Assembly: GCF_002252585.1 (NCBI RefSeq) | Contig: NZ_NQLD01000003.1 | From: Methanocatella intestini | GTDB lineage: Archaea > Methanobacteriota > Methanobacteria > Methanobacteriales > Methanobacteriaceae | Strand: one strand, 5' to 3' | Length of the DNA stretch: 64,000 nucleotides | Part shown: in pieces, positions 34,869-44,216 of the stretch | Layout of the letters: every line of letters starts with the position of its first letter | Numbering within the stretch: position 1 is the first letter of the stretch | The notes under the pieces: model-generated | Told to the model about the DNA's origin: nothing | Databases searched by the model: none | The model's input: the letters and a program-made list of their open reading frames with translations, nothing else | Position numbers and translations under genes: made by a program

Positions 34869-36230
34869 TCACCTAAAATTAACTAACTTTATTGCATTTA
34901 TAGGGCAAATTGCTTCACACTGTCTGCAATAAATACAATTTTCTTCATTAAAAGTAATTTTATCTCCTTCAAGCATTAATGCATCAGTTGGACAATTTTT
35001 AACACATATTCCACAGCTTTGACATTTATCATCAGCTAATAAAAAGTCGGCTTCCCTTTGACCTTTCAAATCAGACCTGCTGAAGAACAAATCAAATCCT
35101 TTACTATGGAAATAATCATCATAAGCCCTAACTGCTCCAAACTGACAACTTCCAACACATTTACCACAATAAACACACTTATTTTCATCTATGACAATTG
35201 GTTTTGGAGCATCAAGTGATATTGCGCCAGTAGGACAACCGTTTAAACATTCTCCACATGCAATACACATATTATCAAATACTTCAATACCTCTATTTAT
35301 TAAATAAGAGTCAAATAACTTGTCGAATTTTTTAATTTCAATATTTTCCCCTAAACTTAAATTTAACTCTCTGCTCATCATATCATTGACATTATATTGA
35401 ATATACCCTTCATAATCAGCATCATCAAATTCCAAAGATAATATTTTTGATATTTTCTTAAGAGATCCATTTAATCCAATTAAATCAATAGATAATCTTT
35501 TCATGTCCTTATCTACAATTTCAGAAACCATGTCATAAGATTTAATCTCACTATATAATTTAAATGCTTTTTTACGTGAAGAATATTTAATAGCTGTTGA
35601 CGGACAGGAATGCATACACTCTTCACATCTAGCACAATATCCCGGATTAATATAAGGCAATTTATTAGTTTTGGAAACATTGATTGCACCTGCAGCCGGA
35701 CAAACTCTGGTACATGTCATACAACCTATACAAACATCCTGATTAACAATGATAACTTTTCCGCCTTTAACTGTTTTTGGAAGAAGCTGACCATATTTAA
35801 TTGCATCAGTCGGACAGACTCTAAAACAATAGCCGCATCTGACACAGGTATCAGGATTTATTACACTGTAAGCTTCTCCTGTATCAACTGCATGAATTTT
35901 AATTGAACCTGTTTTACATGCTTGAACACATGCTCCGCAGGATTTACATAATTTCGTGTTAATATTGGGAACATTTTCTTTAATTGGTTCTGCAATATCC
36001 ACATCCATCTGTATTGCATCATAAGGACAAGCATTACGACACAATACACAACCAAAACAGGTACTTTTTATTTTAGTAAAACCGTCATTAGGATCAACAT
36101 ATATTGCTTCAATCGGACAGGATTCAAGACATGGCTTGTCTGTACAATTTGCACATTTGCTCTGATCAATTGAAGATTCAACATCTACATCCCTTAAAGG
36201 TCTTGGAGTTTTAGTATAACTATCAATCAT
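34869..36230 (-). CDS. ehaQ: EhaQ, ten-cluster polyferredoxin
   Basis: Ten CxxCxxCxxxC-type motifs are visible: six in the first 220 residues (the first in the longer form CANCTDKPCLESC) and four after about residue 325, with a cluster-free segment of about 100 residues between them. That equals the 10[4Fe-4S] polyferredoxin known as EhaQ, which is thought to wire the hydrogenase to ferredoxin-dependent enzymes. The frame opens at a TTG overlapping ehaP, but the ATG at 36230 is the likely start. Translation is coupled to ehaP. Confidence 0.9.
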   Translation of the reverse strand: MIDSYTKTPRPLRDVDVESSIDQSKCANCTDKPCLESCPIEAIYVDPNDGFTKIKSTCFGCVLCRNACPYDAIQMDVDIAEPIKENVPNINTKLCKSCGACVQACKTGSIKIHAVDTGEAYSVINPDTCVRCGYCFRVCPTDAIKYGQLLPKTVKGGKVIIVNQDVCIGCMTCTRVCPAAGAINVSKTNKLPYINPGYCARCEECMHSCPSTAIKYSSRKKAFKLYSEIKSYDMVSEIVDKDMKRLSIDLIGLNGSLKKISKILSLEFDDADYEGYIQYNVNDMMSRELNLSLGENIEIKKFDKLFDSYLINRGIEVFDNMCIACGECLNGCPTGAISLDAPKPIVIDENKCVYCGKCVGSCQFGAVRAYDDYFHSKGFDLFFSRSDLKGQREADFLLADDKCQSCGICVKNCPTDALMLEGDKITFNEENCIYCRQCEAICPINAIKLVNFR

Positions 36231-36235
36231 AACAC

Positions 36236-37279
36236 TCAACCCATAACTATCTCTTCATTTAAATTTGAAGCTTTGACTGTAACATTTACTATCTTTTCAC
36301 CATTTTCATCCTCTTCTAAAGAGAATTTGGAAATGAAATATTTAATTGTTGAAAACGGACAGGACTGATAACAAATACTGCAGCGTAAACATTTATTTTC
36401 ATTTCTTACAATAGTGTCATTCTTTTCATCAAAAGATATTGCTTTAGTAGGGCAATCCGGAATACACATTTGACATTTCTTACAGGTTTCACTATCCCAG
36501 TCAATAATTCTGATTTTAAGTTTGTTAATAGCATTAGTTAATATTTCTAAAGCTATTTCTTCATCAGATATTATTTCTAATGCTTTATCAAAAATATCAG
36601 AAAGCGGGAATGTATATTGTAAAAGTCTGTCTTTTTTTAATGATCTTAAATCTTCTTCTTTACTGTTAATAAATTTTTCAAGGAAATTAACAACTTGAGC
36701 TATCAGCTCTTTTTGATCTTGAATATTATCAACGAAAACACCTTTCATGGCACCATTTACCGGACAAACACCAAGACATTCCCCACATGAAATACATTTA
36801 AACTGATTTACAACAACCTTACCGTCATCTTCAACATAAATTGCATTAACAGGACACTGCTTCATACATTTTTTACATCTGATACAAAGATAATCATCAA
36901 TGATAAATTGTCTTTTGGAAGGAATAAGATTAAACTCCGGTTTTAACAAATGATTTTCCCCACATTCCAAAGTTTTAGGTTCAGTCGGACAAACTTCTGC
37001 ACAAAAACCACATCGGATACATGCGGATTTAGTAATTATTGGATAAGTAACACCTTCATTTGTTTCATCATCCTCATCACGAACTAATTTAATTGCATTT
37101 GGAGATGGACATGAAGAAATACAAGCACCACAACCAATACAATATTCTTTAATCACATTTGGAAAATCTCTAAATCTAGATGGCTTTTCTACAATCTCTG
37201 AACTAGTTTTAGCATTGGCAAATCCTTCAGCCCATGCTTTTCTAGCAAAATCATAAATATACCACATCAAAGAAGACAT
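36236..37279 (-). CDS. ehaP: EhaP, six-cluster polyferredoxin
   Basis: The 347-aa protein has six CxxCxxCxxxCP motifs: four between residues about 47 and 175, and two after 265, with an alpha-helical insert between. This matches the 6[4Fe-4S] polyferredoxin EhaP that accompanies the EhaNO hydrogenase. It lies 1 base after ehaO and its stop is near the ehaQ start, consistent with a polycistronic operon. Confidence 0.9.
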   Translation of the reverse strand: MSSLMWYIYDFARKAWAEGFANAKTSSEIVEKPSRFRDFPNVIKEYCIGCGACISSCPSPNAIKLVRDEDDETNEGVTYPIITKSACIRCGFCAEVCPTEPKTLECGENHLLKPEFNLIPSKRQFIIDDYLCIRCKKCMKQCPVNAIYVEDDGKVVVNQFKCISCGECLGVCPVNGAMKGVFVDNIQDQKELIAQVVNFLEKFINSKEEDLRSLKKDRLLQYTFPLSDIFDKALEIISDEEIALEILTNAINKLKIRIIDWDSETCKKCQMCIPDCPTKAISFDEKNDTIVRNENKCLRCSICYQSCPFSTIKYFISKFSLEEDENGEKIVNVTVKASNLNEEIVMG

Positions 37280-37280
37280 T

Positions 37281-38405
37281 TTACCTTACCTCAAAAATAT
37301 TTTTAGTAGTTGTATTGCCCTGTTTGTCAGTAACAGCAACTCTTTCTGCACATGCAACACAAGGATCACTTGATGCATAGGTAGCTACTGCATCTGCAAC
37401 AGTAGCAACATCCTTAATCATATATTTTGCACAGGAATCCATATTTGAAATACTTGGAGTCCTGATTGAAATATGTTTAATTAAATTACCGTTGGTTTCA
37501 ATCATATAACTTACTTCACCACGGGGAGCTTCATTTCTCCATTCTGCATATCCTGATTTAATATCAACAGGAATACGAATATCTCCTTCAGGTATGTTTT
37601 CAATAGCTTGTCTAATTAAACTGATACACTCAGGTATTTCATCAATCCGGTTTAAAGTTCTTGCATAATTGTCCCCTTCTTTTCTCCAGATGGTTTTAAA
37701 ATCAAAGTGATCTTTATAAGTGTAATGGTCTTGCCTTAAATCATATTTTAATCCGGATCCTCTTCCAATAGGACCTACAGCTTTTCCTTTAATAGCTTCT
37801 TTTTTAGTCATTACTCCAACATTGCGGGAACGCATTCCAATAGCTGGACCTTCTGCATAAATCTCTCTTAATCTTGGAATTCTCTCTTCAATAATTTTTA
37901 GATTATCAAGAATCGGTTTGAAATGACGTTCGTCAGCATCCATTTTAACACCACCAACTACATTCCAGCCCATATTAACTCTGTTTCCAGTTAATAGTTC
38001 AATAGCATCCATTGCATATTCCCTTATATCTAAAGATTGCATATATAATGTTTCATGATCAATAGATTTGAAAAATGTGGAATTACCAAGTAAATGACTT
38101 TGAATTCTGTCTAATTCATTTGTAATAACTCTTAAAAACTGAGCTCTTAAAGGAGCATAAACTCCAGATATCCGTTCAATAGTTTCTGCAAATGATTGAG
38201 TATGCTCATAAGAACATATTCCGCAAACCCTTTCAGCTAAATAAATACCTTTTTGCCAGGTTTTACCTTCTATTATCTTTTCAATTCCCCTATGAACATA
38301 ACCATATTCAATTTCAGCTTTAACTACTTTTTCACCCTCAGTTTGAAGTTTTAGCCTTATCGGTTCTTTTAAATATGGATGAATCGGACCAATAGGTAAT
38401 ATCAT
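37281..38405 (-). CDS. ehaO: EhaO, [NiFe] hydrogenase large subunit
   Basis: The 374-aa protein is the catalytic subunit of energy-converting hydrogenase A. The four nickel-ligating cysteines are C61 and C64 in RVCGICSYEH and C349 and C352 in DPCVAC. Sequence and length follow the Ech/NuoD-type large subunits rather than the cytoplasmic hydrogenases. H2 is oxidised at the membrane and electrons go to low-potential ferredoxin at the cost of the ion gradient, which refills the methanogenic cycle. The ATG overlaps the ehaN stop by 4 bases. Confidence 0.95.
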   Translation of the reverse strand: MILPIGPIHPYLKEPIRLKLQTEGEKVVKAEIEYGYVHRGIEKIIEGKTWQKGIYLAERVCGICSYEHTQSFAETIERISGVYAPLRAQFLRVITNELDRIQSHLLGNSTFFKSIDHETLYMQSLDIREYAMDAIELLTGNRVNMGWNVVGGVKMDADERHFKPILDNLKIIEERIPRLREIYAEGPAIGMRSRNVGVMTKKEAIKGKAVGPIGRGSGLKYDLRQDHYTYKDHFDFKTIWRKEGDNYARTLNRIDEIPECISLIRQAIENIPEGDIRIPVDIKSGYAEWRNEAPRGEVSYMIETNGNLIKHISIRTPSISNMDSCAKYMIKDVATVADAVATYASSDPCVACAERVAVTDKQGNTTTKNIFEVR

Positions 38406-38851
38406 TTCTTTTCCCTCCCACGATTAGCAATAGCCTGTGGACCTACAGCTAAAATTGCTTCTAAAATTTCATTAGGTCTTGGTGGACAACCAGGTATCTC
38501 TGCATCAACAGGTATAAAATCAGAAGCAGGAGCATAAACTTTTCCACCTTCCTGATTAAATACATCTCCTGATTGTGGACAGTTCCCAACAGCCACTACT
38601 ATTTTTGGTTCAGGAGCTTTATCATAAACTCTCTTTAAATTATCAACCCATTGCTCAGTAACAGCACCAGTCAATAATAAAACATCAGCTTCACGAGGAT
38701 TGTTATGAACATAAATACCATATTGCTCTAAATCATATCTTGGAGAAGTTAATGCAACCAGTTCAACATCACACCCATTACATCCCCCACAATTCACAAT
38801 ACAAACATGAATTGAGCTTTTTCTCACAACATCCTTAATAGCATTTAACAT
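38402..38851 (-). CDS. ehaN: EhaN, hydrogenase small subunit (NuoB-like)
   Basis: The 149-aa NuoB/EchC-like protein holds the proximal [4Fe-4S] cluster; ligands are visible in CGGCNGCD, VGNCPQSG and PGCPPRP. It passes electrons from EhaO to the polyferredoxins. Position 14 of the operon is the standard place of ehaN. Confidence 0.94.
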   Translation of the reverse strand: MLNAIKDVVRKSSIHVCIVNCGGCNGCDVELVALTSPRYDLEQYGIYVHNNPREADVLLLTGAVTEQWVDNLKRVYDKAPEPKIVVAVGNCPQSGDVFNQEGGKVYAPASDFIPVDAEIPGCPPRPNEILEAILAVGPQAIANRGREKK

Positions 38852-38898
38852 CTATAAGCCTCTCAAATTATTAATTATTATATTTATACTATTCATTA

Positions 38899-39291
38899 TT
38901 AATTAATATTTATATTCTTTAATAAATTAAATAACTCCTTTCTGCCATCATCTAAAGCAATATCATAAGATTTCCCACTAATAATCTCATCAGCTACTTT
39001 ATTTTTAATCTCATCACCCTGTTCTACAGATAACAACTCCAATGTATCTACATACCATGGCAATCTTAAATCAGCATCCAATCGTTCAAGCAAACATTTC
39101 TGATTAGCAATTTCCAATGTTCCATGTAATGCTTCTAAAGAAGACATATCTAATAAATCCATGAATAAATCTTCTAACTCTTCAGTTGTACAGCCAAATT
39201 CTCTTGAAAAAGGAATTATGATATCTTCTTGCCATTTAAAACTTCTAATCACTCTTTTTTTCATTAAATTAAGTTTAGCTTTATTATCCAT
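38899..39291 (-). CDS. ehaM: EhaM, hydrophilic subunit (DUF1959)
   Basis: The 130-aa all-helical, acidic protein (MKKRVIRSFKWQEDIIIPFSREFGCTTEELEDLF region) fits the DUF1959 family to which EhaM belongs. It has no TM segment, so it probably docks on the cytoplasmic side of the complex. It is the 13th gene in order. A 47-base spacer separates it from ehaN. Confidence 0.8.
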   Translation of the reverse strand: MDNKAKLNLMKKRVIRSFKWQEDIIIPFSREFGCTTEELEDLFMDLLDMSSLEALHGTLEIANQKCLLERLDADLRLPWYVDTLELLSVEQGDEIKNKVADEIISGKSYDIALDDGRKELFNLLKNININ

Positions 39292-39301
39292 ACAATCACA
39301 A

Positions 39302-39601
39302 CTAGATTAAATGCATTATCAAATAAACAATAACAGCAGCAACAATTCCCACCAATGTCTCCATTCTACCATATCCCGGTCTTTCACCCATTACAAAACC
39401 GGCTAAAAGAAGACCAATAGCTATTAAACTTTGAGAAAATTGACAATTAATTGCCAACACCCAACCAATAACTGAAACTACACACATAACTACATTCAAA
39501 CCTTTAACAACAAAAGGTTCTCCATGCTGTTTATAACTGTATAATAATCCCAGTATTGACCCTATAATAAATGTAAGTAAATAAATTAAAAATTCAAACA
39601 T
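39302..39601 (-). CDS. ehaL: EhaL, membrane subunit
   Basis: The 99-aa protein has three hydrophobic segments and a short polar loop (GERPGYGRMET). No catalytic motif is seen. The symbol rests on its place, twelfth in an operon whose anchored genes (H, J, M, N, O, P, Q) all fit the eha order. Confidence 0.78.
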   Translation of the reverse strand: MFEFLIYLLTFIIGSILGLLYSYKQHGEPFVVKGLNVVMCVVSVIGWVLAINCQFSQSLIAIGLLLAGFVMGERPGYGRMETLVGIVAAVIVYLIMHLI

Positions 39602-39611
39602 AATATCCTCT

Positions 39612-39869
39612 CTAAATTGGTCTAAATCTTATTATAAATAAACATATGATAATTATAAAAGTTATAACAAAAAATAACTTTTCCAAATTCTCAATATGGT
39701 GAGAAAAATGTCCTTTAAGAGTTAAAATAATTAATGCAGTACACATTACCATTAAAATAATCATATACCCGATTAAAGTTGTATGAAGGAAAGTAGTTAT
39801 TAAAGTAAGAACTACTGCACCAAATCCAACTAAAGAAGTTAAATATATTGTAGATTTATCATTCATCAT
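39612..39869 (-). CDS. ehaK: EhaK, small membrane subunit
   Basis: The protein has three TM segments with a polar loop (KGHFSHHIENLEK). The open frame starts at a TTG (39884) inside ehaJ, but GAGGTTGAG precedes the ATG codons at 39869 and 39866, so one of these is the start. Named by position. Confidence 0.77.
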   Translation of the reverse strand: MMNDKSTIYLTSLVGFGAVVLTLITTFLHTTLIGYMIILMVMCTALIILTLKGHFSHHIENLEKLFFVITFIIIICLFIIRFRPI

Positions 39870-39876
39870 CTCAACC

Positions 39877-40737
39877 TCATACAAATATCATTAAAAGTGT
39901 TCCAACAAAACAAATTGCTCCAATCGTTATTTGAGTCATGACAGAATGGTTTGGATTCAACATTGGAGTTACAGCATTAATAAATCCAGTGATAAATGTT
40001 ATAATTATCATTCCTAAAGCATAATAAACTGGAGATAACGATCCAAAGAATATTGTTAAAAATACCCAAAGCATTACATACCATGAAACAGACTCTGAAA
40101 ACATTATGAATCCTTTTAAAAATCCAAAATGTTCTGTTTCGAATCCGGAAACTAAATCTTTACCTTTTGTAATTCCAAATGGAGAATAAGGAGATTTAGA
40201 TATGATCAGCATAAAGAACATTAATGCCGCTAAAGGAATAGAAAATGCCAAAGGACCATGAACACCCTGATATACTATGATTTTTCCAATATTCATAGAA
40301 TCTGTTTTTAAATAAACAAGAACAATAGCTGCAAATAATGGAAGTTCAGTAGCTGCAGATAAAACTGCCCTTACACAACTCAATTTACCATAAGGAGAAC
40401 CTGAACTTGAACCTGAATTATGCTCCACGATTTTATAGACGGCATAAACACCAAACAGGATAAGTAATGAATTATGAGTTACAGGACCTACAATAACACC
40501 AACAACCCAAATTATAGCTAAAATAACAACAATACCAATATAAAATGGCATTGCAGCAGTTTTTGGAAATGAAGATTCTTTAAAAAAGAACTTTAAAGAA
40601 TGTAATAAATGCTGAACTATTGGAGGGCCCGGCCTAAGCTGAATACGAGCCATGATTTTTCTGTGCAAACCTAAAAGCAAACTACCTGCAAGGAATGCGA
40701 TTATTACATTAATTAAAATATCTGCCATCAAATTCAT
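39877..40737 (-). CDS. ehaJ: EhaJ, NuoH/HycD-like membrane subunit
   Basis: The 286-aa integral membrane protein (about eight TM segments) carries the loop RKIMARIQLRPGPP and the charged stretch SPYSPFGITKGKDLVSGFETEHFG, both typical of NuoH-like subunits that join the hydrogenase module to the ion-translocating arm. It is the tenth gene, as in ehaJ of Methanothermobacter. This position was decisive for calling the operon eha rather than ehb. Confidence 0.92.
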   Translation of the reverse strand: MNLMADILINVIIAFLAGSLLLGLHRKIMARIQLRPGPPIVQHLLHSLKFFFKESSFPKTAAMPFYIGIVVILAIIWVVGVIVGPVTHNSLLILFGVYAVYKIVEHNSGSSSGSPYGKLSCVRAVLSAATELPLFAAIVLVYLKTDSMNIGKIIVYQGVHGPLAFSIPLAALMFFMLIISKSPYSPFGITKGKDLVSGFETEHFGFLKGFIMFSESVSWYVMLWVFLTIFFGSLSPVYYALGMIIITFITGFINAVTPMLNPNHSVMTQITIGAICFVGTLLMIFV

Positions 40738-40744
40738 AATACCA

Positions 40745-40960
40745 CTAATATCCTGTAAATGGTTCTTTTATCCTTTCTTCCTTATCATCTTTTCTTGGTT
40801 TAGCCATTGTTAATAAACCTAAACCTAAAATCCATAATGGAATTCCGAAAATAGCTATTACATACACAATCCAACTAGCCATATCAAATATTAAAGCAGC
40901 CAATATAGCTAATGTAGAGATTAGCAATAATATAATACTTACAATTTTTTGAATATCCAT
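40745..40960 (-). CDS. ehaI: EhaI, small membrane subunit
   Basis: The 71-aa protein has two TM segments and an acidic/basic tail (KPRKDDKEERIKEPF). There is no recognisable motif. It lies 7 bases from each neighbour. Named by position in the operon. Confidence 0.77.
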   Translation of the reverse strand: MDIQKIVSIILLLISTLAILAALIFDMASWIVYVIAIFGIPLWILGLGLLTMAKPRKDDKEERIKEPFTGY

Positions 40961-40967
40961 ACTCTCA

Positions 40968-41639
40968 CTACCATAAAACTAATAATAAAATTTCCACTGC
41001 TCTAATAATAACAAATAATGAACTTAAATGAATAATAACTAAAAATGGAGAACCGGGAGTTCTAAACATTTCAGCTTTACTTGCAAAGAACGGTGCAACA
41101 CCACACTCCCCTAAAATTCCAAGTAACATCAATAAAGCACCAAAAATCATCATTGGAGTTGCATGCATTTGATTTAATACTAACAAACTTAATGTTCCGG
41201 AAGAAGCAAGAACAATAGCTGCTCCACCAAATAACGGTAAACTACACATCATAGCTATTAAACCATAATTAAAAGCGGAGTTTAAAACACTGACTTGTCT
41301 TACAGCTGAAACAATTCCAATATTCACAATACCAATTAATGCCATAAATAAAGTAAAGTTAAACAAATCTCCAGTAATCATTGCCCCTGCAGAAGCTATA
41401 CCACAGATTACAGATAAAAATCTCCTTTGTTTAAACTCTTTTGATCCTACTTTTACATCAGTATTTCCAAGTTTCATAAAAGTAGCTTCAACTTGTGTTT
41501 CTGTTTTACTTACAGCTATCAATAATGTAAACCCTAACATTACAGCAAATAAAAACAAATTAAGAGGTGTGAAGTACAGTACAATATCACCAAAAGGAAT
41601 TGTACCTAATAAATTTCCACCAAGTGTACTAAAATCCAT
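40968..41639 (-). CDS. ehaH: EhaH, short antiporter-like (NuoL/MrpD-related) subunit
   Basis: The 223-aa protein has about six TM segments and a piece of the antiporter signature (GAMITGDLFNFTLFMALI, then SAVRQVSVLNSAFNYGLIA). It is about half as long as typical NuoL-type subunits, as is known for EhaH. It likely belongs to the ion-translocating part of the complex together with EhaA-G. Confidence 0.85.
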   Translation of the reverse strand: MDFSTLGGNLLGTIPFGDIVLYFTPLNLFLFAVMLGFTLLIAVSKTETQVEATFMKLGNTDVKVGSKEFKQRRFLSVICGIASAGAMITGDLFNFTLFMALIGIVNIGIVSAVRQVSVLNSAFNYGLIAMMCSLPLFGGAAIVLASSGTLSLLVLNQMHATPMMIFGALLMLLGILGECGVAPFFASKAEMFRTPGSPFLVIIHLSSLFVIIRAVEILLLVLW

Positions 41640-41645
41640 ATTTAC

Positions 41646-42341
41646 TTACTCCTTATTCATATCTTCTCTCATAAGCACTCCAATTAAACCAACTTTTGAA
41701 GCTACTTTTAATAACAATCCACAAGCTGCTAAGAATAAACTTAATAACCATAATTTAGGCATTATAAAGAATAATGCAAATCCAATAATCCATAAACACC
41801 AAGCAATACCTGAAACTCCACCAAGTCCTTCTAAAGTGAAAACAGGTAAACCTTTTGCTTTTTTAGAAATTGCATATAATAAAATTCCCCCACCAGCTAC
41901 TGCACCACCGGTAAATCCTGTTAAGAAAATACCATAAGCTATTAAAACTAACGCAATGAAATTAGGTGCTGTAGTCATGATTTCCAAATCTAAATTAAAT
42001 GGAATCGGGAATAAAGAAGTGCCTTCAGGCAGGCTTCTTTTAGGATTTTGTTCTATAATATGCATTTCTCTTGAAAGTAAAATCTCAGAAATAGCTAATG
42101 TTTCAGCTAATTCAACTACCAAACCAGGTAAAATTAAGGATTCGGCTAAATCAGTTCCTACAGCAGAAACAACAAAAATCATTGCAAGACCAATCAAATC
42201 CGTAAGAATAAGAATATGAATCTCTTCTTTTTTCATGGCAATAGCTATTGATCCTATAAAACCAACAATCAAACCTGCATAAATTGCAGGTAAATACATT
42301 GAGATAAATGCTTGAGGAACAAATTCCGGAACGAGGACCAT
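41646..42341 (-). CDS. ehaG: EhaG, membrane subunit
   Basis: The 231-aa protein has about six TM segments, with a conserved-looking DLIGLAMIF and LPGLVVELAETLAISEILLSRE core that resembles Mrp-type antiporter subunits (MrpC/NuoK-like folds). It overlaps ehaF at TAATG. Named by position. Confidence 0.8.
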   Translation of the reverse strand: MVLVPEFVPQAFISMYLPAIYAGLIVGFIGSIAIAMKKEEIHILILTDLIGLAMIFVVSAVGTDLAESLILPGLVVELAETLAISEILLSREMHIIEQNPKRSLPEGTSLFPIPFNLDLEIMTTAPNFIALVLIAYGIFLTGFTGGAVAGGGILLYAISKKAKGLPVFTLEGLGGVSGIAWCLWIIGFALFFIMPKLWLLSLFLAACGLLLKVASKVGLIGVLMREDMNKE

Positions 42342-42934
42342 TAATTATCCCTCCTTAATTGTCTAGCTCTAGATTTAGCATCATTTATTTTAACTTCATT
42401 AGCTACTTTTACTGAATCTCCAATAGCTTTTTTAACACCGTCTTTTATTTCTTTTTCATCATTTTTTCTATTCATTGTATAGTTTATAGATAACCATGAA
42501 GCTATTATGAAAGACATCATCAGAATAGAGGATTCCAATATAGTATCAAAACCACGAGTGTAATACAATATTTCATCAATTAATCCACCAGGAGATGAAT
42601 AAATAGATGTTCCGAAATATGGAGACGTTTGAGAAACCCACAAAGCTACCGGTGACATATATGATGTAATCATACCAATCTCCTCAGCATTTTGGGGAAA
42701 TTGAGCCATAACTATTCCCGGAGTTTTTAAAATTTCTCCACCTCTGTCATAAGGAGCTACAGCTAATCCTGCATCTATCTGTTCTTGAGGTTCGGGCCTA
42801 GGATAAATTTGGTCGGGATTTAGACCCATTGGAACAATAAAACCTATTAAAAGAATTACGCCTAATGAAAAAGCAAAAATCCTTGGAACATTTTTTGGGT
42901 TAGCTAATTTATTCCATAGAGTTCCTATCCTCAT
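42341..42934 (-). CDS. ehaF: EhaF, membrane subunit
   Basis: The 197-aa protein has a TM segment near residues 20-38, an extracytoplasmic region with conserved Gly/Pro, a second TM segment (about 135-150, after YYTRGFDTILES, a motif like that in MrpB/MbhE-type subunits), and a charged cytoplasmic tail. The ATG overlaps the ehaE stop as ATGA. Confidence 0.8.
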   Translation of the reverse strand: MRIGTLWNKLANPKNVPRIFAFSLGVILLIGFIVPMGLNPDQIYPRPEPQEQIDAGLAVAPYDRGGEILKTPGIVMAQFPQNAEEIGMITSYMSPVALWVSQTSPYFGTSIYSSPGGLIDEILYYTRGFDTILESSILMMSFIIASWLSINYTMNRKNDEKEIKDGVKKAIGDSVKVANEVKINDAKSRARQLRRDN

Positions 42935-43191
42935 ACATCTGCCCCCATCTCTTCTAAACGAATAATTGCTCTAAACAAAACAAAAGTAATAACAACAGTT
43001 GTTGCAAGTAATGTCAATAAAGCCAAAACATGATTATAAGTTAACAATACCAAACAAACTCCTATAGAAGCCACTTCTGTATTAAATGTCCTTATAATAG
43101 GATCTTTTACACCAGGACCCCAGGCAGTAGCTAAACTACCTACAATAGCTAGAAAAATACCAACATAAAAGAACAAATTAACATCAATCAT
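42931..43191 (-). CDS. ehaE: EhaE, membrane subunit
   Basis: The protein (86 aa from the ATG at 43191) has three TM segments, NuoK/MrpC-like in pattern. The longer frame starting at 43242 reads through the end of ehaD and lacks a ribosome-binding site, whereas GGTGAG precedes the chosen ATG. It overlaps ehaD by 8 bases. Confidence 0.78.
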   Translation of the reverse strand: MIDVNLFFYVGIFLAIVGSLATAWGPGVKDPIIRTFNTEVASIGVCLVLLTYNHVLALLTLLATTVVITFVLFRAIIRLEEMGADV

Positions 43192-43453
43192 GTAACTCAC
43201 CACTTTTAACTTTTCTTTGTCTAATTTCTTTAATTTTAACAATCGCCATAATAAAAATTAAAGTACACAAAGGATCAGATAATGCAACAAACATTGCAAC
43301 ATCCAAATATTTAAATAATACCACAACAAGTAAAAAACCTGCATCCATTATAGAAAACATTATTACTTTGTCCAATGGTTTTTTTAAGAATATTACTCCA
43401 AATGCTCCTATTAACATTAAAGCTATTGCAATAAGTGATACAACAAATTCCAT
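43184..43453 (-). CDS. ehaD: EhaD, membrane subunit
   Basis: The 89-aa protein has three TM segments (GAFGVIFLKKPLDKVIMFSI, then FVALSDPLCTLIFIMAIVKI) and resembles MrpB/MbhD-type antiporter pieces. Named by position in the operon. Confidence 0.78.
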   Translation of the reverse strand: MEFVVSLIAIALMLIGAFGVIFLKKPLDKVIMFSIMDAGFLLVVVLFKYLDVAMFVALSDPLCTLIFIMAIVKIKEIRQRKVKSGELHD

Positions 43454-43462
43454 TTTAACGCC

Positions 43463-43714
43463 TCAATCAAAAATTATTTCATCATCCAGCTTATCCAAAC
43501 TTGTTGCAATAGCATTAGCACTAATTGTAGAACATATGAAAAATGCAGCAGCAACTATAAATGCGAATGGTGTTTTAATTACCAAAGCTATTAATGCAGG
43601 GACTCCAAACCCAATAACATTTAAATAAAGTAATTTTGAAACTCTATCTTCAGTTATTAGAGCCCTTAATGCCACATATATTAATATTATCCCAATTATT
43701 ATTTCAACATACAT
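43463..43714 (-). CDS. ehaC: EhaC, membrane subunit
   Basis: The protein is about 83 aa with three TM segments, MrpF/MrpG-like in size. The start at ATG 43714 is preferred to the upstream codons inside ehaB because GAGTGA (overlapping the ehaB stop) forms its ribosome-binding site. Named by position. Confidence 0.77.
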   Translation of the reverse strand: MYVEIIIGIILIYVALRALITEDRVSKLLYLNVIGFGVPALIALVIKTPFAFIVAAAFFICSTISANAIATSLDKLDDEIIFD

Positions 43715-43718
43715 ATAA

Positions 43719-44216
43719 TCACTCTTTAGCATGCCTATTGAACTTTTTAGCTATTTTACCAAGTAAAATAGAAGCCTTAACCTGATCAATTCCTTGAATT
43801 GTTAAAATAGCTACACAAATACCTGCTATAAACATTTCAGGAGTTAAACCTGCAAATGAACAAACAAACAATATAACAGTCATAGTTAAAGAACCAGTAG
43901 TTCCGGCATAACCTGGATCTGCACACAACCTATTTCCAATAAATACAAAGAAAGCTGCCAATATACCTCCAGGAATTCCTAAAATCATATATCCAATAGC
44001 TGCTATTAATGTACCGGCAGAAGCATCAGGAGAACATAATATATTCCCTTGGAAAAATCCGCCAGCAATATCGCCATTTCTTTTTTCAATTGAATCTCCA
44101 ACAGTTTGAACTCCTTTAACTCCAGGCTGCTGTGGAAGTCCAAAATAAGTGTCAATAATAACAAAGTTCAACCAACAGATAACCGCGGCTATTATAATAC
44201 CAATTATCTCATTCAT
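43719..44216 (-). CDS. ehaB: EhaB, membrane subunit
   Basis: The 165-aa protein has four or five TM segments. The loop between the first two holds GVQTVGDSIEKRNGDIAGGF, and SPDASAGTL follows. It shares one base with the ehaA stop. Named by position. Confidence 0.8.
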   Translation of the reverse strand: MNEIIGIIIAAVICWLNFVIIDTYFGLPQQPGVKGVQTVGDSIEKRNGDIAGGFFQGNILCSPDASAGTLIAAIGYMILGIPGGILAAFFVFIGNRLCADPGYAGTTGSLTMTVILFVCSFAGLTPEMFIAGICVAILTIQGIDQVKASILLGKIAKKFNRHAKE